DNA from: a virus
Direction: 5' to 3' (one strand)
Virus record (IMG/VR): IMGVR_UViG_3300020061_000001
Location: 35,007-99,006 of that record
DNA: 64,000 nucleotides
Shown: positions 1 through 7,892 of the stretch, piece by piece
How positions within the stretch are numbered: position 1 is the first letter of the stretch
Layout of the letters: each line of letters begins with the position of its first letter
Program-made: the position numbers and the translations under genes
The notes under the pieces: generated by a model
Databases searched by the model: none
The model's input: the letters and a program-made list of their open reading frames with translations, nothing else
Told to the model about the DNA's origin: nothing

Positions 1-347
1 TTTTGTCTAAGCTGTATAAGCATGATCTTGTCATTAACCCACTCGGTTATTGGACAGGTGGGCTAGATGCCGACACTGGTGCTACAAATCGCAAACTAGG
101 CTCTGATATGGGTGAAGCTGTTACGGGTGGTGGTCTACACGGTAAAGACTTATCTAAAGCGGATGTAGCTGTGAATATTTATGCACATCTTAAAGCGCAA
201 GAGACAGGTGAAGTTGTTGAACTTCATTGTGCAATTGGTGACGAGAAGATTGATGGCAAGGAATACTCGGAAATAGTGGGGATTGCTAGACAATATATAG
301 AACACCTCGGAGGTTTTGAACAGCTTGCACGATGGGGATTAGTTTAA
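1..347 (+). CDS. metK: S-adenosylmethionine synthetase, C-terminal part (cut by window edge)
   Basis: Reading phase begins at base 3 and the gene certainly starts before the window; the TTG at 3 is not a convincing start. The 114 visible residues match the last third of AdoMet synthetases: NPLGYWTGG corresponds to the NPTGRFVIGG segment of E. coli MetK, DTGATNRK to the following GLTGRK segment, and GGGLHGKDLSKAD to the phosphate-binding GGGAFSGKDPSKVD loop. MetK makes AdoMet from methionine and ATP. A phage copy would raise the methyl-donor pool, which could serve DNA methylation; this is inference, since no DNA methyltransferase is visible in the window. An A/T-rich hairpin follows the stop. 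Confidence 0.85.
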   Translation, partial: LSKLYKHDLVINPLGYWTGGLDADTGATNRKLGSDMGEAVTGGGLHGKDLSKADVAVNIYAHLKAQETGEVVELHCAIGDEKIDGKEYSEIVGIARQYIEHLGGFEQLARWGLV

Positions 348-366
348 CGAAAATCTAAAAAAGGTA

Positions 367-401
367 TTGCTTTTTTAACCACAAGCTCGTACAATAGTAG
401 T
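367..401 (+). promoter_or_regulatory. Sigma70-like promoter, predicted leaderless
   Basis: TTGCTT at 367-372, 17 bp spacer, TACAAT at 390-395. The ATG of the Pth2 gene lies 6 nt after the -10 box, so transcription should start at the start codon itself. No Shine-Dalgarno precedes the ATG. Confidence 0.6.
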
Positions 402-950
402 ATGAGAGAAAATCCAATACTATACGTTGTACTGAACAAAGAACTTAATATGAGTGCGGGTAAAGCAGCAGCTCAAGCTGTTCATGCAGCTATGATGTTG
501 CAAGGTGTTGCTGGTAGTAATCAATTTGCGGACAACTACAGGAGAACTGTGGTAGTTCTGGAAGCAGAAAACTCTGAACAAATCAGAAACTTACATGAAT
601 ATTTAAAAAGTGCTCGTATTTATTCACAATATTACATTGACGAGGGTGTAAATGAGATTAGCGCTTATTCTATTACAGCATTGGCGGTTGTCCCGTTTGA
701 TGCAAGTGACGAGCAGAAACGAGAGATATTTGCTCCGTTTAACTTATTTGGCTATGAAGACAACGATGATTACGATGACTGTAACACTGTTTCACCTTAT
801 AAGCCAGATTCTCAAGAGCTACAGACTCTTAAAAGAATCGAGTATACAGTTGGGTTAGTTAAGAGCCAAGTAACACCTGTCCCCAAGACTAAGCGCCCTA
901 ATTTCTTAAAGAGATTGTTAATGCGTGGATACAGAGACTTTGTTTCGTGA
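402..950 (+). CDS. pth2: Peptidyl-tRNA hydrolase, Pth2 (archaeal/eukaryotic) type
   Basis: The N-terminal ~115 residues fit the PTH2 fold: a first beta strand ILYVVLNKEL, then the family's signature helix with SAGKAAAQAVHAA (about residues 18-30, cf. GKxAAQxxHA of Pth2), and a later DEGVNEISAYSITALAVVP stretch matching the D-x-G-x-T-x-I segment before the last strand. PTH2 enzymes cleave stalled peptidyl-tRNA to recycle tRNA. The ~60-residue acidic then basic tail after residue 120 is extra. It is the first of several tRNA/RNA-related genes. Its stop overlaps the GTG of the next gene by two bases, so the pair is probably translated together. Confidence 0.75.
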   Translation: MRENPILYVVLNKELNMSAGKAAAQAVHAAMMLQGVAGSNQFADNYRRTVVVLEAENSEQIRNLHEYLKSARIYSQYYIDEGVNEISAYSITALAVVPFDASDEQKREIFAPFNLFGYEDNDDYDDCNTVSPYKPDSQELQTLKRIEYTVGLVKSQVTPVPKTKRPNFLKRLLMRGYRDFVS

Positions 951-1714
951 AAATCTTGGTGGGCTCAACTGCTCTAGTACAGCATATTGATATTGGTCGC
1001 ACTCCGCAGGACGTTGATTATTTCACTGATGAAGTCATGAAACCTAAAAAGGGTGGTAATGACCCTTTTAGTCACGAGTCATTAAAGGAATATTTTAGTG
1101 ATGTTGATAGAACTGCTAGTTTAGATGAACTTTATTCCATTAAGGTGTCTCATATATTTTGGGATTTGCGCAACGGCACATGGGAAAAACACGCCAGAGA
1201 TATTATGTTAATGCAAGAGAATGGCGCAAAGCTTATAGGGCCTCTTTATAAAGTGCTTTATAAGATATGGCTAGAAATTCACGGTAATAAAAAAGCTAAT
1301 CTTAATCAGATGGCAGGTGAGTTCTTTAATGATAAGGTTGTCAGAATTTATGTTCACGATTCTATCCATGCTTCTGTTGCTTACTATGACACTCCACTTT
1401 ACGAAAGAATATTAGCAGATGACGAAGAAGTAAAAGTAGATAAATCAAAATGGGAGGCTATGCCATTTGAGGATAAGCTTAAATGTGTAAGAGAAGAGGT
1501 ATATGCTACAGCTTTGGAGCGTTTGGTAATTCCGTCCAACTATACCTATAGCCCTCGTAGAGCTTACGCATGGGCACTCCGCAGAACAGTTACATCGCTT
1601 ACTAGAGGTTGGTTCGCATTATTTATTGTCGAGAATCTCGCAGCGCTATGGTCGCCGGATGTTAATTATGTACAAGTTCATAAAGATAATAGTAATAAAC
1701 TAATAAAATTATAA
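947..1714 (+). CDS. Nucleotidyltransferase-fold protein
   Basis: GTG start overlapping the previous stop. Residues 1-30 carry a minimal nucleotidyltransferase signature: G6-S7 after a beta strand, then D22-x-D24 (QDVDYF), the metal-binding pair of the pol-beta superfamily. The remaining ~220 residues are helical with conserved-looking basic patches (RRAYAWALRR). It resembles the phage DUF7275-type predicted nucleotidyltransferases, but I cannot name its substrate. Its position directly after Pth2 and near the RlaP-like and CCA-type enzymes suggests an RNA substrate (inference). Confidence 0.55.
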   Translation: MKILVGSTALVQHIDIGRTPQDVDYFTDEVMKPKKGGNDPFSHESLKEYFSDVDRTASLDELYSIKVSHIFWDLRNGTWEKHARDIMLMQENGAKLIGPLYKVLYKIWLEIHGNKKANLNQMAGEFFNDKVVRIYVHDSIHASVAYYDTPLYERILADDEEVKVDKSKWEAMPFEDKLKCVREEVYATALERLVIPSNYTYSPRRAYAWALRRTVTSLTRGWFALFIVENLAALWSPDVNYVQVHKDNSNKLIKL

Positions 1715-1723
1715 AGGGTATAT

Positions 1724-2047
1724 ATGAGTTTTACAGCAAAAGAAGTAGAAGAGAAAATAAGTGAATTTGAAGAAGCTGGTTATGAATCAACTTATGGTGG
1801 TGGTGTTTACTACGATCTAAAAGGCGAACAAGAAGATATAGAAGTTACAGGTTTTGGAACTTTAAAGTTTGTTGATGAGTACGGTGGTGAAGGTTCTGGT
1901 GACGAGTTTTGGGTAGTGTTTAAGGTCGGCGATCAATTCTTTCGCAAGGAAGGTTGGTACGCTTCTTACGATGGTGGAGAACTTGATGGAGAACTATATG
2001 AGGTGAAGGCAGCAAAAGTGCAACGCACAGAATATGAGAGAATCTAA
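1724..2047 (+). CDS. Acidic phage protein, family A paralog
   Basis: 107 residues, strongly acidic. The C-terminal half (EFWVVFKVGDQFF..GWYASYDGGELDG) recurs in looser form in the genes at 2147 and 2766, so three tandem relatives occur here. The shared core is beta-strand rich with a WYxSYDGxELDG signature common in phage proteins of unknown function. A good Shine-Dalgarno (AAAGGG) precedes the ATG, and the stop overlaps the next ATG (TAATG). Confidence 0.7.
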   Translation: MSFTAKEVEEKISEFEEAGYESTYGGGVYYDLKGEQEDIEVTGFGTLKFVDEYGGEGSGDEFWVVFKVGDQFFRKEGWYASYDGGELDGELYEVKAAKVQRTEYERI

Positions 2048-2154
2048 TGGCTAGTAATGTAAATCGTAAATATAGGCACGTTTACTGCGGAATTGTTCAT
2101 AAGCGTGGAGATTGTAAAAAGGCTAAATTAGCAAAAGGGGAAAGTAATGAGTAA
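2047..2154 (+). CDS. Very small basic protein (35 aa)
   Basis: ATG overlaps the preceding stop (TAATG) and the gene ends overlapping the next ATG. The product begins MASNVNRKYRHVYCGIVHK and is lysine/arginine-rich with two cysteines about 12 residues apart. Function unknown. The double overlap and lack of another gene in this gap support it as real. Confidence 0.6.
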   Translation: MASNVNRKYRHVYCGIVHKRGDCKKAKLAKGESNE

Positions 2155-2554
2155 GACAACATTTACAGTCGATCAACTACAGGCAGCTATTAACGAAGCT
2201 ATTTTGATTGAAAAAATGTTTCCTGATCTCCCTATTAAGCTTCCTTTTACAGACGAGTTTGAATTTTGGCGAGAAGGAACATTTCCTATTACTTTTAAAA
2301 AGATAGGGAATGACCAAGAAGTAACACTAAAATGTAAAGAGTTCTTCGACGGTGAAGAGGGTGGCGACCACAACATGCGTTGTGTTATGACTGTTGGTTG
2401 GGGAAGCGACATGCGTTACTTCTTAAAGACTGGTCTTTACGATAGCTGGGACTCTAGCGAATGGGATGGTCCAATTCTTGAAGTAGAACCTAAAACTATT
2501 GAAGTTATTCAGTGGGTGACTCGCGCCAGTAGAGAACAAGGTAATCAAAACTAA
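2147..2554 (+). CDS. Phage protein, family A paralog (135 aa)
   Basis: GGGGAAAG Shine-Dalgarno upstream. The C-terminal half (DMRYFLKTGLYDSWDSSEWDGPILEV) aligns in spacing with the SYDGGELDG segment of the gene at 1724, with an added ~40-residue helical N-terminus. Function unknown. Overlaps the next start by one base. Confidence 0.7.
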   Translation: MSKTTFTVDQLQAAINEAILIEKMFPDLPIKLPFTDEFEFWREGTFPITFKKIGNDQEVTLKCKEFFDGEEGGDHNMRCVMTVGWGSDMRYFLKTGLYDSWDSSEWDGPILEVEPKTIEVIQWVTRASREQGNQN

Positions 2555-2769
2555 TGAGTAGTTCTCCTTTAATGGTCCAGATTGACCTAGAGTCTATTAC
2601 TACTGGTCGCCAGATGACAACTTGGGTTGAACAGGATGACTTGATAAAGCAGGGTAATCAAGTCAAGCTTAAAAATGAAGATGCTTGGTTAAAAATAGTT
2701 AAAGTATACGAAGACGTGATTGTCCCAAAAGATCAATTGGGCGTCAGAGGGTTTAAGAATAATATATGA
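2554..2769 (+). CDS. Hypothetical protein (71 aa)
   Basis: TAATG coupling with the previous gene and ATGA coupling with the next. Small predicted beta protein (KLKNEDAWLKIVKVYEDVIV). Not recognised. Confidence 0.6.
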   Translation: MSSSPLMVQIDLESITTGRQMTTWVEQDDLIKQGNQVKLKNEDAWLKIVKVYEDVIVPKDQLGVRGFKNNI

Positions 2770-3086
2770 AACCAGTAACATATAGACACAATTGGGACTC
2801 TAAAATGAGTCGAGAAGAAGAGATGGCTGAGAAGTTTGGACAACTTTTAGTTTCTCATGATACAAGTGAAGACTATGAAGAAGAGACATCCTCACTATTT
2901 GTAAGAGATGGTGAGTATACTTGGATTGATTCTAATGGTTGTTCTTGTTGGGACGGTGATTATGATGGTTGGATTCTTGATCTTGAAGAATTAAAAGCAT
3001 TGGCTAAAAAGACTTATGATAATCGTTACGATGGTCGTGATCGAGCTGAAGAACTTGTTGCAGGTTGGGTTTTGGAGAATCTATAA
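2766..3086 (+). CDS. Acidic phage protein, family A paralog (106 aa)
   Basis: Contains EYTWIDSNGCSCWDGDYDG, the family-A signature also seen at 1724 and 2147, in a protein that is about one quarter D/E. Helical tail. ATGA start overlap and TAATG end overlap place it in the same operon. Confidence 0.65.
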   Translation: MKPVTYRHNWDSKMSREEEMAEKFGQLLVSHDTSEDYEEETSSLFVRDGEYTWIDSNGCSCWDGDYDGWILDLEELKALAKKTYDNRYDGRDRAEELVAGWVLENL

Positions 3087-4030
3087 TGTCATATAATGGC
3101 TGGAAAATGATGGACAAGATAGATGTCGCAATAAAGACATCGCCTAGTACTTGGACATTTACAGGATACGTTGTAGAACATGGTGATAAAAGAGGTCTAG
3201 AATCTGCTAAGGACTGGGCGCGTGATCGTAACTATGACTATGCTAAGAAAGAATATACCAAAATATATGAGCCTGACGTTAAGACATTCGACAATGGTGG
3301 CTTCACTGTAAAAATCCTTAAGTCTGCTGGGGGTTCATCACAGGGTGGCCGTTTGTCGTTCTTAGCTTGTGAAGTTGAGAAAGATGGCATAAAGTTTATT
3401 ATCGGCGTGAACGATGCTTTGCTTGTTGATCTTATACGCAATAGCCATATCGACATGGGCGTGATAAGAGAGAAAGTTATGTTCGTTCGTAAGGGCGGTG
3501 TTCCTGGGTTTATTCATGAAAACATGGAAGCCTATAAAGAAGCAATAGCTGACATGAAACAAAAGTCAGACCTCAAAAAGGCTAAAAAGACTAAGAACTG
3601 GGAAATAGGAGGTGTTTATTCTACTCTTACCCAGACTGATATTTGTCTTGGCGAAGTATGGGATACTCTGGAGACTTATGAAGTCGAAGAGAGTTACAGC
3701 AGTTATCGCTGGGGTTCACGTAAGGCAACAAAATATCGTAAACTAGAAAAGCCAGTTAAAATGACAGCATGGATTAGCCTAAGCACTTACACCCACAAGA
3801 ATGGTTTGCCAGAAGACCTTGAAACATTTTTAAAAGAAGAATTGAAAGATCGTACTTACATTTCATTCTCCACAGGAACGCCTCCAGCGCGAACAAAGTC
3901 GGGTCAGTTAAAACTTAAAGACACCGACGGTAAGCTACTTGACACATTGTTTAAGGCTAAGCGTGAGTATGGTAATTATTACAGTGAAGAAGACAGAATT
4001 AAGGGTCGTTACGTGAAGGAGATAAAGTAA
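3086..4030 (+). CDS. Phage protein of unknown function (314 aa)
   Basis: Start chosen at the ATG overlapping the preceding stop (TAATG, product MSYNGWKMMD) rather than the TTG 21 bases earlier. Mixed alpha/beta protein with a lysine-rich middle (DLKKAKKTKNWE) and many aromatic residues. No catalytic motif recognised. Long genes of this type in phage early regions often act on nucleic acid, but nothing here proves it. Confidence 0.7.
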   Translation: MSYNGWKMMDKIDVAIKTSPSTWTFTGYVVEHGDKRGLESAKDWARDRNYDYAKKEYTKIYEPDVKTFDNGGFTVKILKSAGGSSQGGRLSFLACEVEKDGIKFIIGVNDALLVDLIRNSHIDMGVIREKVMFVRKGGVPGFIHENMEAYKEAIADMKQKSDLKKAKKTKNWEIGGVYSTLTQTDICLGEVWDTLETYEVEESYSSYRWGSRKATKYRKLEKPVKMTAWISLSTYTHKNGLPEDLETFLKEELKDRTYISFSTGTPPARTKSGQLKLKDTDGKLLDTLFKAKREYGNYYSEEDRIKGRYVKEIK

Positions 4031-4311
4031 TGAAAGACGCTCTTGGCTCTACACTGGGTAAGGGTGATTTAGTGGCTTATTCACCACAGTCTAATTACAC
4101 TATTAGAATTGCTATTGTAGTGGACCCAACAAAAAATACAATTCTTTCTGGAACTTGCTTACCTGATGGCAATGTCAGTATTCGTGGTCGTGTTGGTAGC
4201 GCTATTAGCAGCCGTCTAGTAAAGTTAGCTAGTCGTTATGAGACAGATGACTACGAAACTATTTATGATGATTTTATAGAAAAATTACAAGAAATGAACA
4301 TAAAGATATGA
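4030..4311 (+). CDS. Hypothetical protein (93 aa)
   Basis: TAATG overlap with the gene before, ATGA overlap with the one after. N-terminal ~60 residues look like a small beta barrel (GKGDLVAYSPQSNYTIRIAIVV), similar in feel to KOW/SH3-like modules, followed by an acidic helix. Not recognised. Confidence 0.65.
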   Translation: MKDALGSTLGKGDLVAYSPQSNYTIRIAIVVDPTKNTILSGTCLPDGNVSIRGRVGSAISSRLVKLASRYETDDYETIYDDFIEKLQEMNIKI

Positions 4312-4598
4312 GATATAGGCACGAAGAATATTCGCCACAGAATAAGATACAATATGTCATTGCAGTTGGCGTACATGAGCTGAGAGCATTGCTTGGAGCT
4401 GTACAGGTGGCTATTAATAATGCTCCTATTATTACAGAAGAAGAAAAAGAACGTTTTAACGCTCTTAGGAGTTCTAGAAAAGGTTTGGCAGAAGCCATTA
4501 AAGTGGCAGAGGCAAAACAAGATGACGGCAAGCGACGTAAGCCATACGTCGGAGAAGGGGAGCAGGGACAGCGTGAAGCCAATATACGTTCTAATTGA
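4308..4598 (+). CDS. Hypothetical helical protein (96 aa)
   Basis: ATGA overlap at its start. All-helical prediction with a basic, glycine-rich tail. The last 26 bases overlap the next gene, whose GTG start lies inside it. Not recognised. Confidence 0.6.
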   Translation: MRYRHEEYSPQNKIQYVIAVGVHELRALLGAVQVAINNAPIITEEEKERFNALRSSRKGLAEAIKVAEAKQDDGKRRKPYVGEGEQGQREANIRSN

Positions 4599-4773
4599 TA
4601 AATCTACAGGGGAGTTTTGGCATCCGCTTGGCCACAACGGTAAGCCTAAATATGTGAAGCGTGGGGTGCAGGCATATCTATCTCCCAAGAAGGCATTGTC
4701 TTCCGCGATGCAATTTCATCCAAAACCTGACCCAGAAACAATAAAAGTAGTCGAGTACAAGGTGAACTTATGA
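4573..4773 (+). CDS. Hypothetical protein (66 aa)
   Basis: The frame is open much further upstream (from 4393), but a GTG at 4573 preceded by AGGGA gives a compact product beginning VKPIYVLIDKSTGEFWHPLG. The upstream extension would lie wholly inside the 4308 gene. Ends ATGA-coupled to the next gene. Unknown function. Confidence 0.6.
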   Translation: MKPIYVLIDKSTGEFWHPLGHNGKPKYVKRGVQAYLSPKKALSSAMQFHPKPDPETIKVVEYKVNL

Positions 4774-4934
4774 ACGAAGATGCCCCAAAGCCACATACAG
4801 AAGAAGAAGTTGCTTTTTGGGAGTCACGAATAGCGAGTGCGGAAACCATCGGAGATGTTGAAGGCACTCTTATATATAGAGGCATCCTAGCGCGTCGTGC
4901 GTTGATATGTATAGCACTGGAAGAAGAACTATGA
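4770..4934 (+). CDS. Small acidic protein (54 aa)
   Basis: Overlaps the previous gene by ATGA. Product starts MNEDAPKPHTEEEVAFWES and is helical and acidic. Its stop overlaps the ATG of the orphaned RlaP start fragment (ATGA), showing that it was once directly coupled to the RlaP-like gene. Confidence 0.6.
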   Translation: MNEDAPKPHTEEEVAFWESRIASAETIGDVEGTLIYRGILARRALICIALEEEL

Positions 4935-4966
4935 AACCAAATAACATTATCCTAGAAGGCGATTAG
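4931..4966 (+). pseudogene. Orphaned N-terminus of the RlaP-like gene
   Basis: A 12-codon ORF reading MKPNNIILEGD then stop. It mirrors the start of the intact RlaP-like gene at 5573 (MNKKPNRIILEGVVGSR), with DNA differences mostly at third codon positions. It keeps the ATGA overlap expected of the original gene start. The simplest reading is that the GIY-YIG gene inserted right after these codons and carried a replacement 5' end for the target gene. Confidence 0.6.
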
Positions 4967-4983
4967 TTTATAATTGATAATAT

Positions 4984-5604
4984 ATGATTGGTTATATTTA
5001 TAAACACACATCACCTTCGGGTAAATCGTACATAGGGCAGACGTTAGGGACATTAAAGAGGCGTTGGGATTCTGGTCACGGATATGCTCCTGCGACTATA
5101 TTCGGCTCGGCAATAAAAAAATATGGTTGGAAAAACTTTGAACATGTAGTTTTGCATATAGTCGAAGCCGAAGACAGTGAAAGTCTCGTAAATGAATTAA
5201 ATGCTCTTGAAATATCTGAGATTGTGGCGCATAATAGTATACATCCAGACGGCTATAACGGTACTCTTGGTGGAAGAAATGGGTTTCGAACTGAAAACCA
5301 AAAATCGCAGATCAGTAAAACACTAACGGGCAGAAAAATATCAGATGAACATAGAGCTAATATATCACTTGCCCTAAAACGAAGATGGCAAGACCCAGTT
5401 TGGCAAGAGAACTTTTCTGAAAAAATGAAAGCCAAATATAGAGAAGAAGACTACAACAAAAAAAGAAGCGCATCGTTGAGTAAAGCGCTAAAAGGGCGTA
5501 CGATGTCAGACGAATGGAAAAAGAGAATGTCTGATGCAGCGAAAAAACGCTGGGAAAACAAAAGGTTAGAAAATGAACAAAAAGCCAAACCGAATTATAC
5601 TTGA
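4984..5604 (+). CDS. GIY-YIG homing endonuclease with NUMOD3 repeats
   Basis: 206 residues. The N-terminal ~90 residues hold the GIY-YIG nuclease core (GYIYKHTSPSGKSYIGQT, then RRW and a conserved N/E region). After it come NUMOD3-like DNA-binding repeats (KTLTGRKISDEHRANISLAL and SKALKGRTMSDEWKKRMS) spaced with basic linkers. This is the usual build of free-standing homing endonucleases. A TATAAT at 4969-4974 lies 9 nt before the ATG. The last 32 bases overlap the start of the RlaP-like gene in another frame, so the homing gene's tail recreates the target's 5' end. Confidence 0.85.
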   Translation: MIGYIYKHTSPSGKSYIGQTLGTLKRRWDSGHGYAPATIFGSAIKKYGWKNFEHVVLHIVEAEDSESLVNELNALEISEIVAHNSIHPDGYNGTLGGRNGFRTENQKSQISKTLTGRKISDEHRANISLALKRRWQDPVWQENFSEKMKAKYREEDYNKKRSASLSKALKGRTMSDEWKKRMSDAAKKRWENKRLENEQKAKPNYT

Positions 5605-6262
5605 GGGAGTCGTAGGCTCAAGAGCATACGGGCTTGCAACTGAGTCTAGTGATACCGATGTTAAAGGTATATATTTACTACCTACTAGCACGGTTCTAGG
5701 TATCAATTTTAATCCACAAAAAACTACCATACAGAACACTAATCCAGACGAAGTTTATCACGAAGTTGGTAAATTTATGAAGCTCGCTGGTGGGGGTAAT
5801 CCAACTGTGTCTGAACTATTGTGGCTTGAAAGTTATACTGTGCTTAATCCTATTGGCAAATTGTTAGTAGATAACCGCAAAATCTTTCTATCAACTCCGG
5901 CAGTCACGAACGCATATCGAGGTTATGCTCTTGGTCAAGCTATGGACTTGAGTAGGAGGCAGGAAGAGGGTAAAGAGGGGTACGATAGTGCTCTTAAAAA
6001 CCGTTTTGCAAAACACACTAGACATTGCTTCCGTTTACTGCTACAATGTAGACAGCTTCTCGAAACAGGCGAATTAACCGTTAGAGTGACTCCTGAGCAG
6101 CGAGAATGGTTATTCAAGATGGGAGAACAGACACCAGAAACGGTTGTTGACGCCTTCATTATTGAAGATAGAAAGATGGAAGATATTAAATCAATCCTTC
6201 CGGACGAGCCTAATTGGAAAAAGATTGATGAATTGCTGTATAGCATAAGGATGGGAAAATGA
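5573..6262 (+). CDS. RlaP-like nucleotidyltransferase
   Basis: Pol-beta-superfamily nucleotidyltransferase of the RlaP (RNA-ligase-associated polymerase) type: G15-S16-R-A-Y-G-L, then D27-x-D29 (SSDTDVKG), followed by the family's WLES segment and a helical C-terminal half containing KNRFAKHTRHCFRLLLQC. RlaP proteins are linked in the literature to RNA repair alongside RNA ligases; no ligase is seen in this window. The start sits inside the 3' end of the GIY-YIG gene. ATGA coupling to the next gene. Confidence 0.75.
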   Translation: MNKKPNRIILEGVVGSRAYGLATESSDTDVKGIYLLPTSTVLGINFNPQKTTIQNTNPDEVYHEVGKFMKLAGGGNPTVSELLWLESYTVLNPIGKLLVDNRKIFLSTPAVTNAYRGYALGQAMDLSRRQEEGKEGYDSALKNRFAKHTRHCFRLLLQCRQLLETGELTVRVTPEQREWLFKMGEQTPETVVDAFIIEDRKMEDIKSILPDEPNWKKIDELLYSIRMGK

Positions 6263-6594
6263 AATTATTAAAATCAGAAGAAGATTTATTAGAGTTTGAT
6301 AATGGCTTAGTTGTTAAAGGTGTTGGTGATGAAGACTGTTGCGCATCTAATTATCTAGACTTTGAACAATTTGAAGTTGGTCAAGAATTTCCAGACATGA
6401 CAGCTAAGCAATTTGCTAAAAAAATAACGCTCAAAGAAGATGGCTTTGCTCTAACATCTAAAGACGGTATGCCTAAGTGGTGTCAAGCGCGTTCAGTTCA
6501 AAACGGTTATTATTCTGACGTCACTACCGTGTATCTTGAGTATAAAGGCGAAGAGATTAAATTAGGTGACCTTAGAGGCGAACAGAGAGATTAA
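6259..6594 (+). CDS. Phage protein, family B paralog (111 aa)
   Basis: Near-twin of the gene at 26587: both open with MK(L/V)(L/I)KSE, share GDxDCCAxNYLDF, FEVGQEFP and PKWCQARSxQNGYYSD. The DCC plus WCQAR cysteines suggest a shared metal or disulfide site. DUF7448-like in appearance; function unknown. Confidence 0.7.
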   Translation: MKLLKSEEDLLEFDNGLVVKGVGDEDCCASNYLDFEQFEVGQEFPDMTAKQFAKKITLKEDGFALTSKDGMPKWCQARSVQNGYYSDVTTVYLEYKGEEIKLGDLRGEQRD

Positions 6595-6595
6595 T

Positions 6596-7573
6596 ATGGA
6601 AAAAGCATTAGCAATACAAAAACAAGTAATTGAAATTCTTGGCACAGAAGATGTCTATCTTGTTGGTGGTTCCGTTCGTGATATTGTTATGGGTAATGAA
6701 CCAAAAGATTATGACTTTACTACTCCTATGCTCCCAGACGATATCGAAGCAGCCGTTAAAAAGGCTGGGCGCAAGTCTTATGGTATTGGCAAGAAGTTCG
6801 GTACTATTGGTTTTAAGGTCCCAGTGAACATATCAGATGAAACTGGTGAAGTAGTCGCCACTGATTACGAATACGTTGAAGTAACAACTTTCCGTTCTGA
6901 GGTATACACAAGCAAGTCTCGCAAGCCAGAAGTAGAGTTTGTTGCTTCATTAGACGAAGACCTTGCTCGTCGTGACTTCACTATGAACGCGATGGTACTT
7001 CGTCCAGATGGGACTATCTATGACCCATACGGAGGCAAGCTTCATATCCACAGCAAGCAAATTGTAACTGTAGGGCTTCCTAAAGATCGTATTCAAGAAG
7101 ACCCTCTTCGCATACTTCGCGCGGCACGTTTTGCAGCTCGTTATAATTTTGAAATTGACCCCAATTTCATCGGTAAGGCAAGGCAACTCGCAGATCGTAT
7201 CTACGATGTATCTGTTGAGCGTTGGGTACAGGAACTTGATAAGCTGCTTATATCAGAGTCTGTAGAAAAGGGCATGACAAGTCTCCAAAAGATGGGGGTT
7301 CTTATAAGAATTTTACCAGAGGTAGAATCTGTGTTGAAAATATACCCATCGTTAAAAGATATTTTACTCTTTGAGGGTGATCGCAGGAATGGTAATCCAG
7401 ACTTTGCTTGGAAACACCTACTTAGTTGGAACGGTCTACCACACGTTAATGAATCTGATAGTTCACGTATTAAAATATCAAAGTATGTGAATATAGGTGT
7501 CTGTGCGCGATTAAAATTCTCCAACGAACGTACAGATATAATACTTGACAACAAGAAGAAAAAACAGGTATAA
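6596..7573 (+). CDS. cca: CCA-adding enzyme / class II tRNA nucleotidyltransferase
   Basis: 325 residues from the ATG at 6596 (the TTG at 6566 lies in the previous gene). All class II landmarks are present: G24-G-S-V-R-D29, metal pair D38-x-D40 (KDYDFTT), motif C RRDFTMNAM at 125-133, motif D-like EDPLRILRAARFAARY, and the ERW motif E segment. These enzymes add or repair the 3' CCA of tRNA. The C-terminal domain is shorter than in bacterial enzymes (~400 aa). With Pth2, RlaP-like and the HAD gene at 17162 it suggests tRNA upkeep during infection. The promoter for the next gene lies inside its last codons. Confidence 0.85.
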   Translation: MEKALAIQKQVIEILGTEDVYLVGGSVRDIVMGNEPKDYDFTTPMLPDDIEAAVKKAGRKSYGIGKKFGTIGFKVPVNISDETGEVVATDYEYVEVTTFRSEVYTSKSRKPEVEFVASLDEDLARRDFTMNAMVLRPDGTIYDPYGGKLHIHSKQIVTVGLPKDRIQEDPLRILRAARFAARYNFEIDPNFIGKARQLADRIYDVSVERWVQELDKLLISESVEKGMTSLQKMGVLIRILPEVESVLKIYPSLKDILLFEGDRRNGNPDFAWKHLLSWNGLPHVNESDSSRIKISKYVNIGVCARLKFSNERTDIILDNKKKKQV

Positions 7574-7580
7574 TTAGTAT
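7545..7580 (+). promoter_or_regulatory. Strong sigma70-like promoter, predicted leaderless
   Basis: Consensus TTGACA at 7545-7550, 18 bp spacer, TATAAT at 7569-7574. The next ATG begins 6 nt later, so the mRNA should start at its AUG. Confidence 0.7.
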
Positions 7581-7892
7581 ATGGTCCCTACAACAAAACA
7601 AAAAATAGAACGTAAATATGTTCCACCAACTTTTATAGATGAAGAGTCTGTTAAAAAACTCTCCCCTGAAAAGCAGCAATATTGGGCGAATAGAATCCGT
7701 GGTCTTCCTGGTCAAGGCCCGAAACCAAAGAAACCAGGAGTAACACTTTCTAGCGATGTGACTACTTACTTTGATAATGAGGGTAACATGGTCACAAAGA
7801 ATCGTGCAGCTCGTCGCCAGCGTCCAACAACTCCACCGTACTACACAAAATCAAATCATGCTCAAAAGAAACTAAGAGGACAAATAAAATAA
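7581..7892 (+). CDS. Basic proline-rich protein (103 aa)
   Basis: First gene after a consensus promoter with no leader. Lysine/proline-rich (GLPGQGPKPKKPG; NRAARRQRPTTPPYY), probably a small nucleic-acid-binding protein, but not recognised. TAATG coupling to the next gene. Confidence 0.65.
   Translation: MVPTTKQKIERKYVPPTFIDEESVKKLSPEKQQYWANRIRGLPGQGPKPKKPGVTLSSDVTTYFDNEGNMVTKNRAARRQRPTTPPYYTKSNHAQKKLRGQIK

Noticed and set aside
4393-4572. Upstream extension of the gene at 4573
   Set aside because: The extension sits wholly within the 4308 gene in another frame and reads as low-complexity L/K; the GTG at 4573 has a proper ribosome site.
4931-5604. GIY-YIG gene inside a group I intron of the RlaP-like gene
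   Set aside because: The homing gene's 3' end overlaps the complete start of the RlaP-like gene, leaving no room for an intron core. A duplication of the 5' end explains the pattern better.
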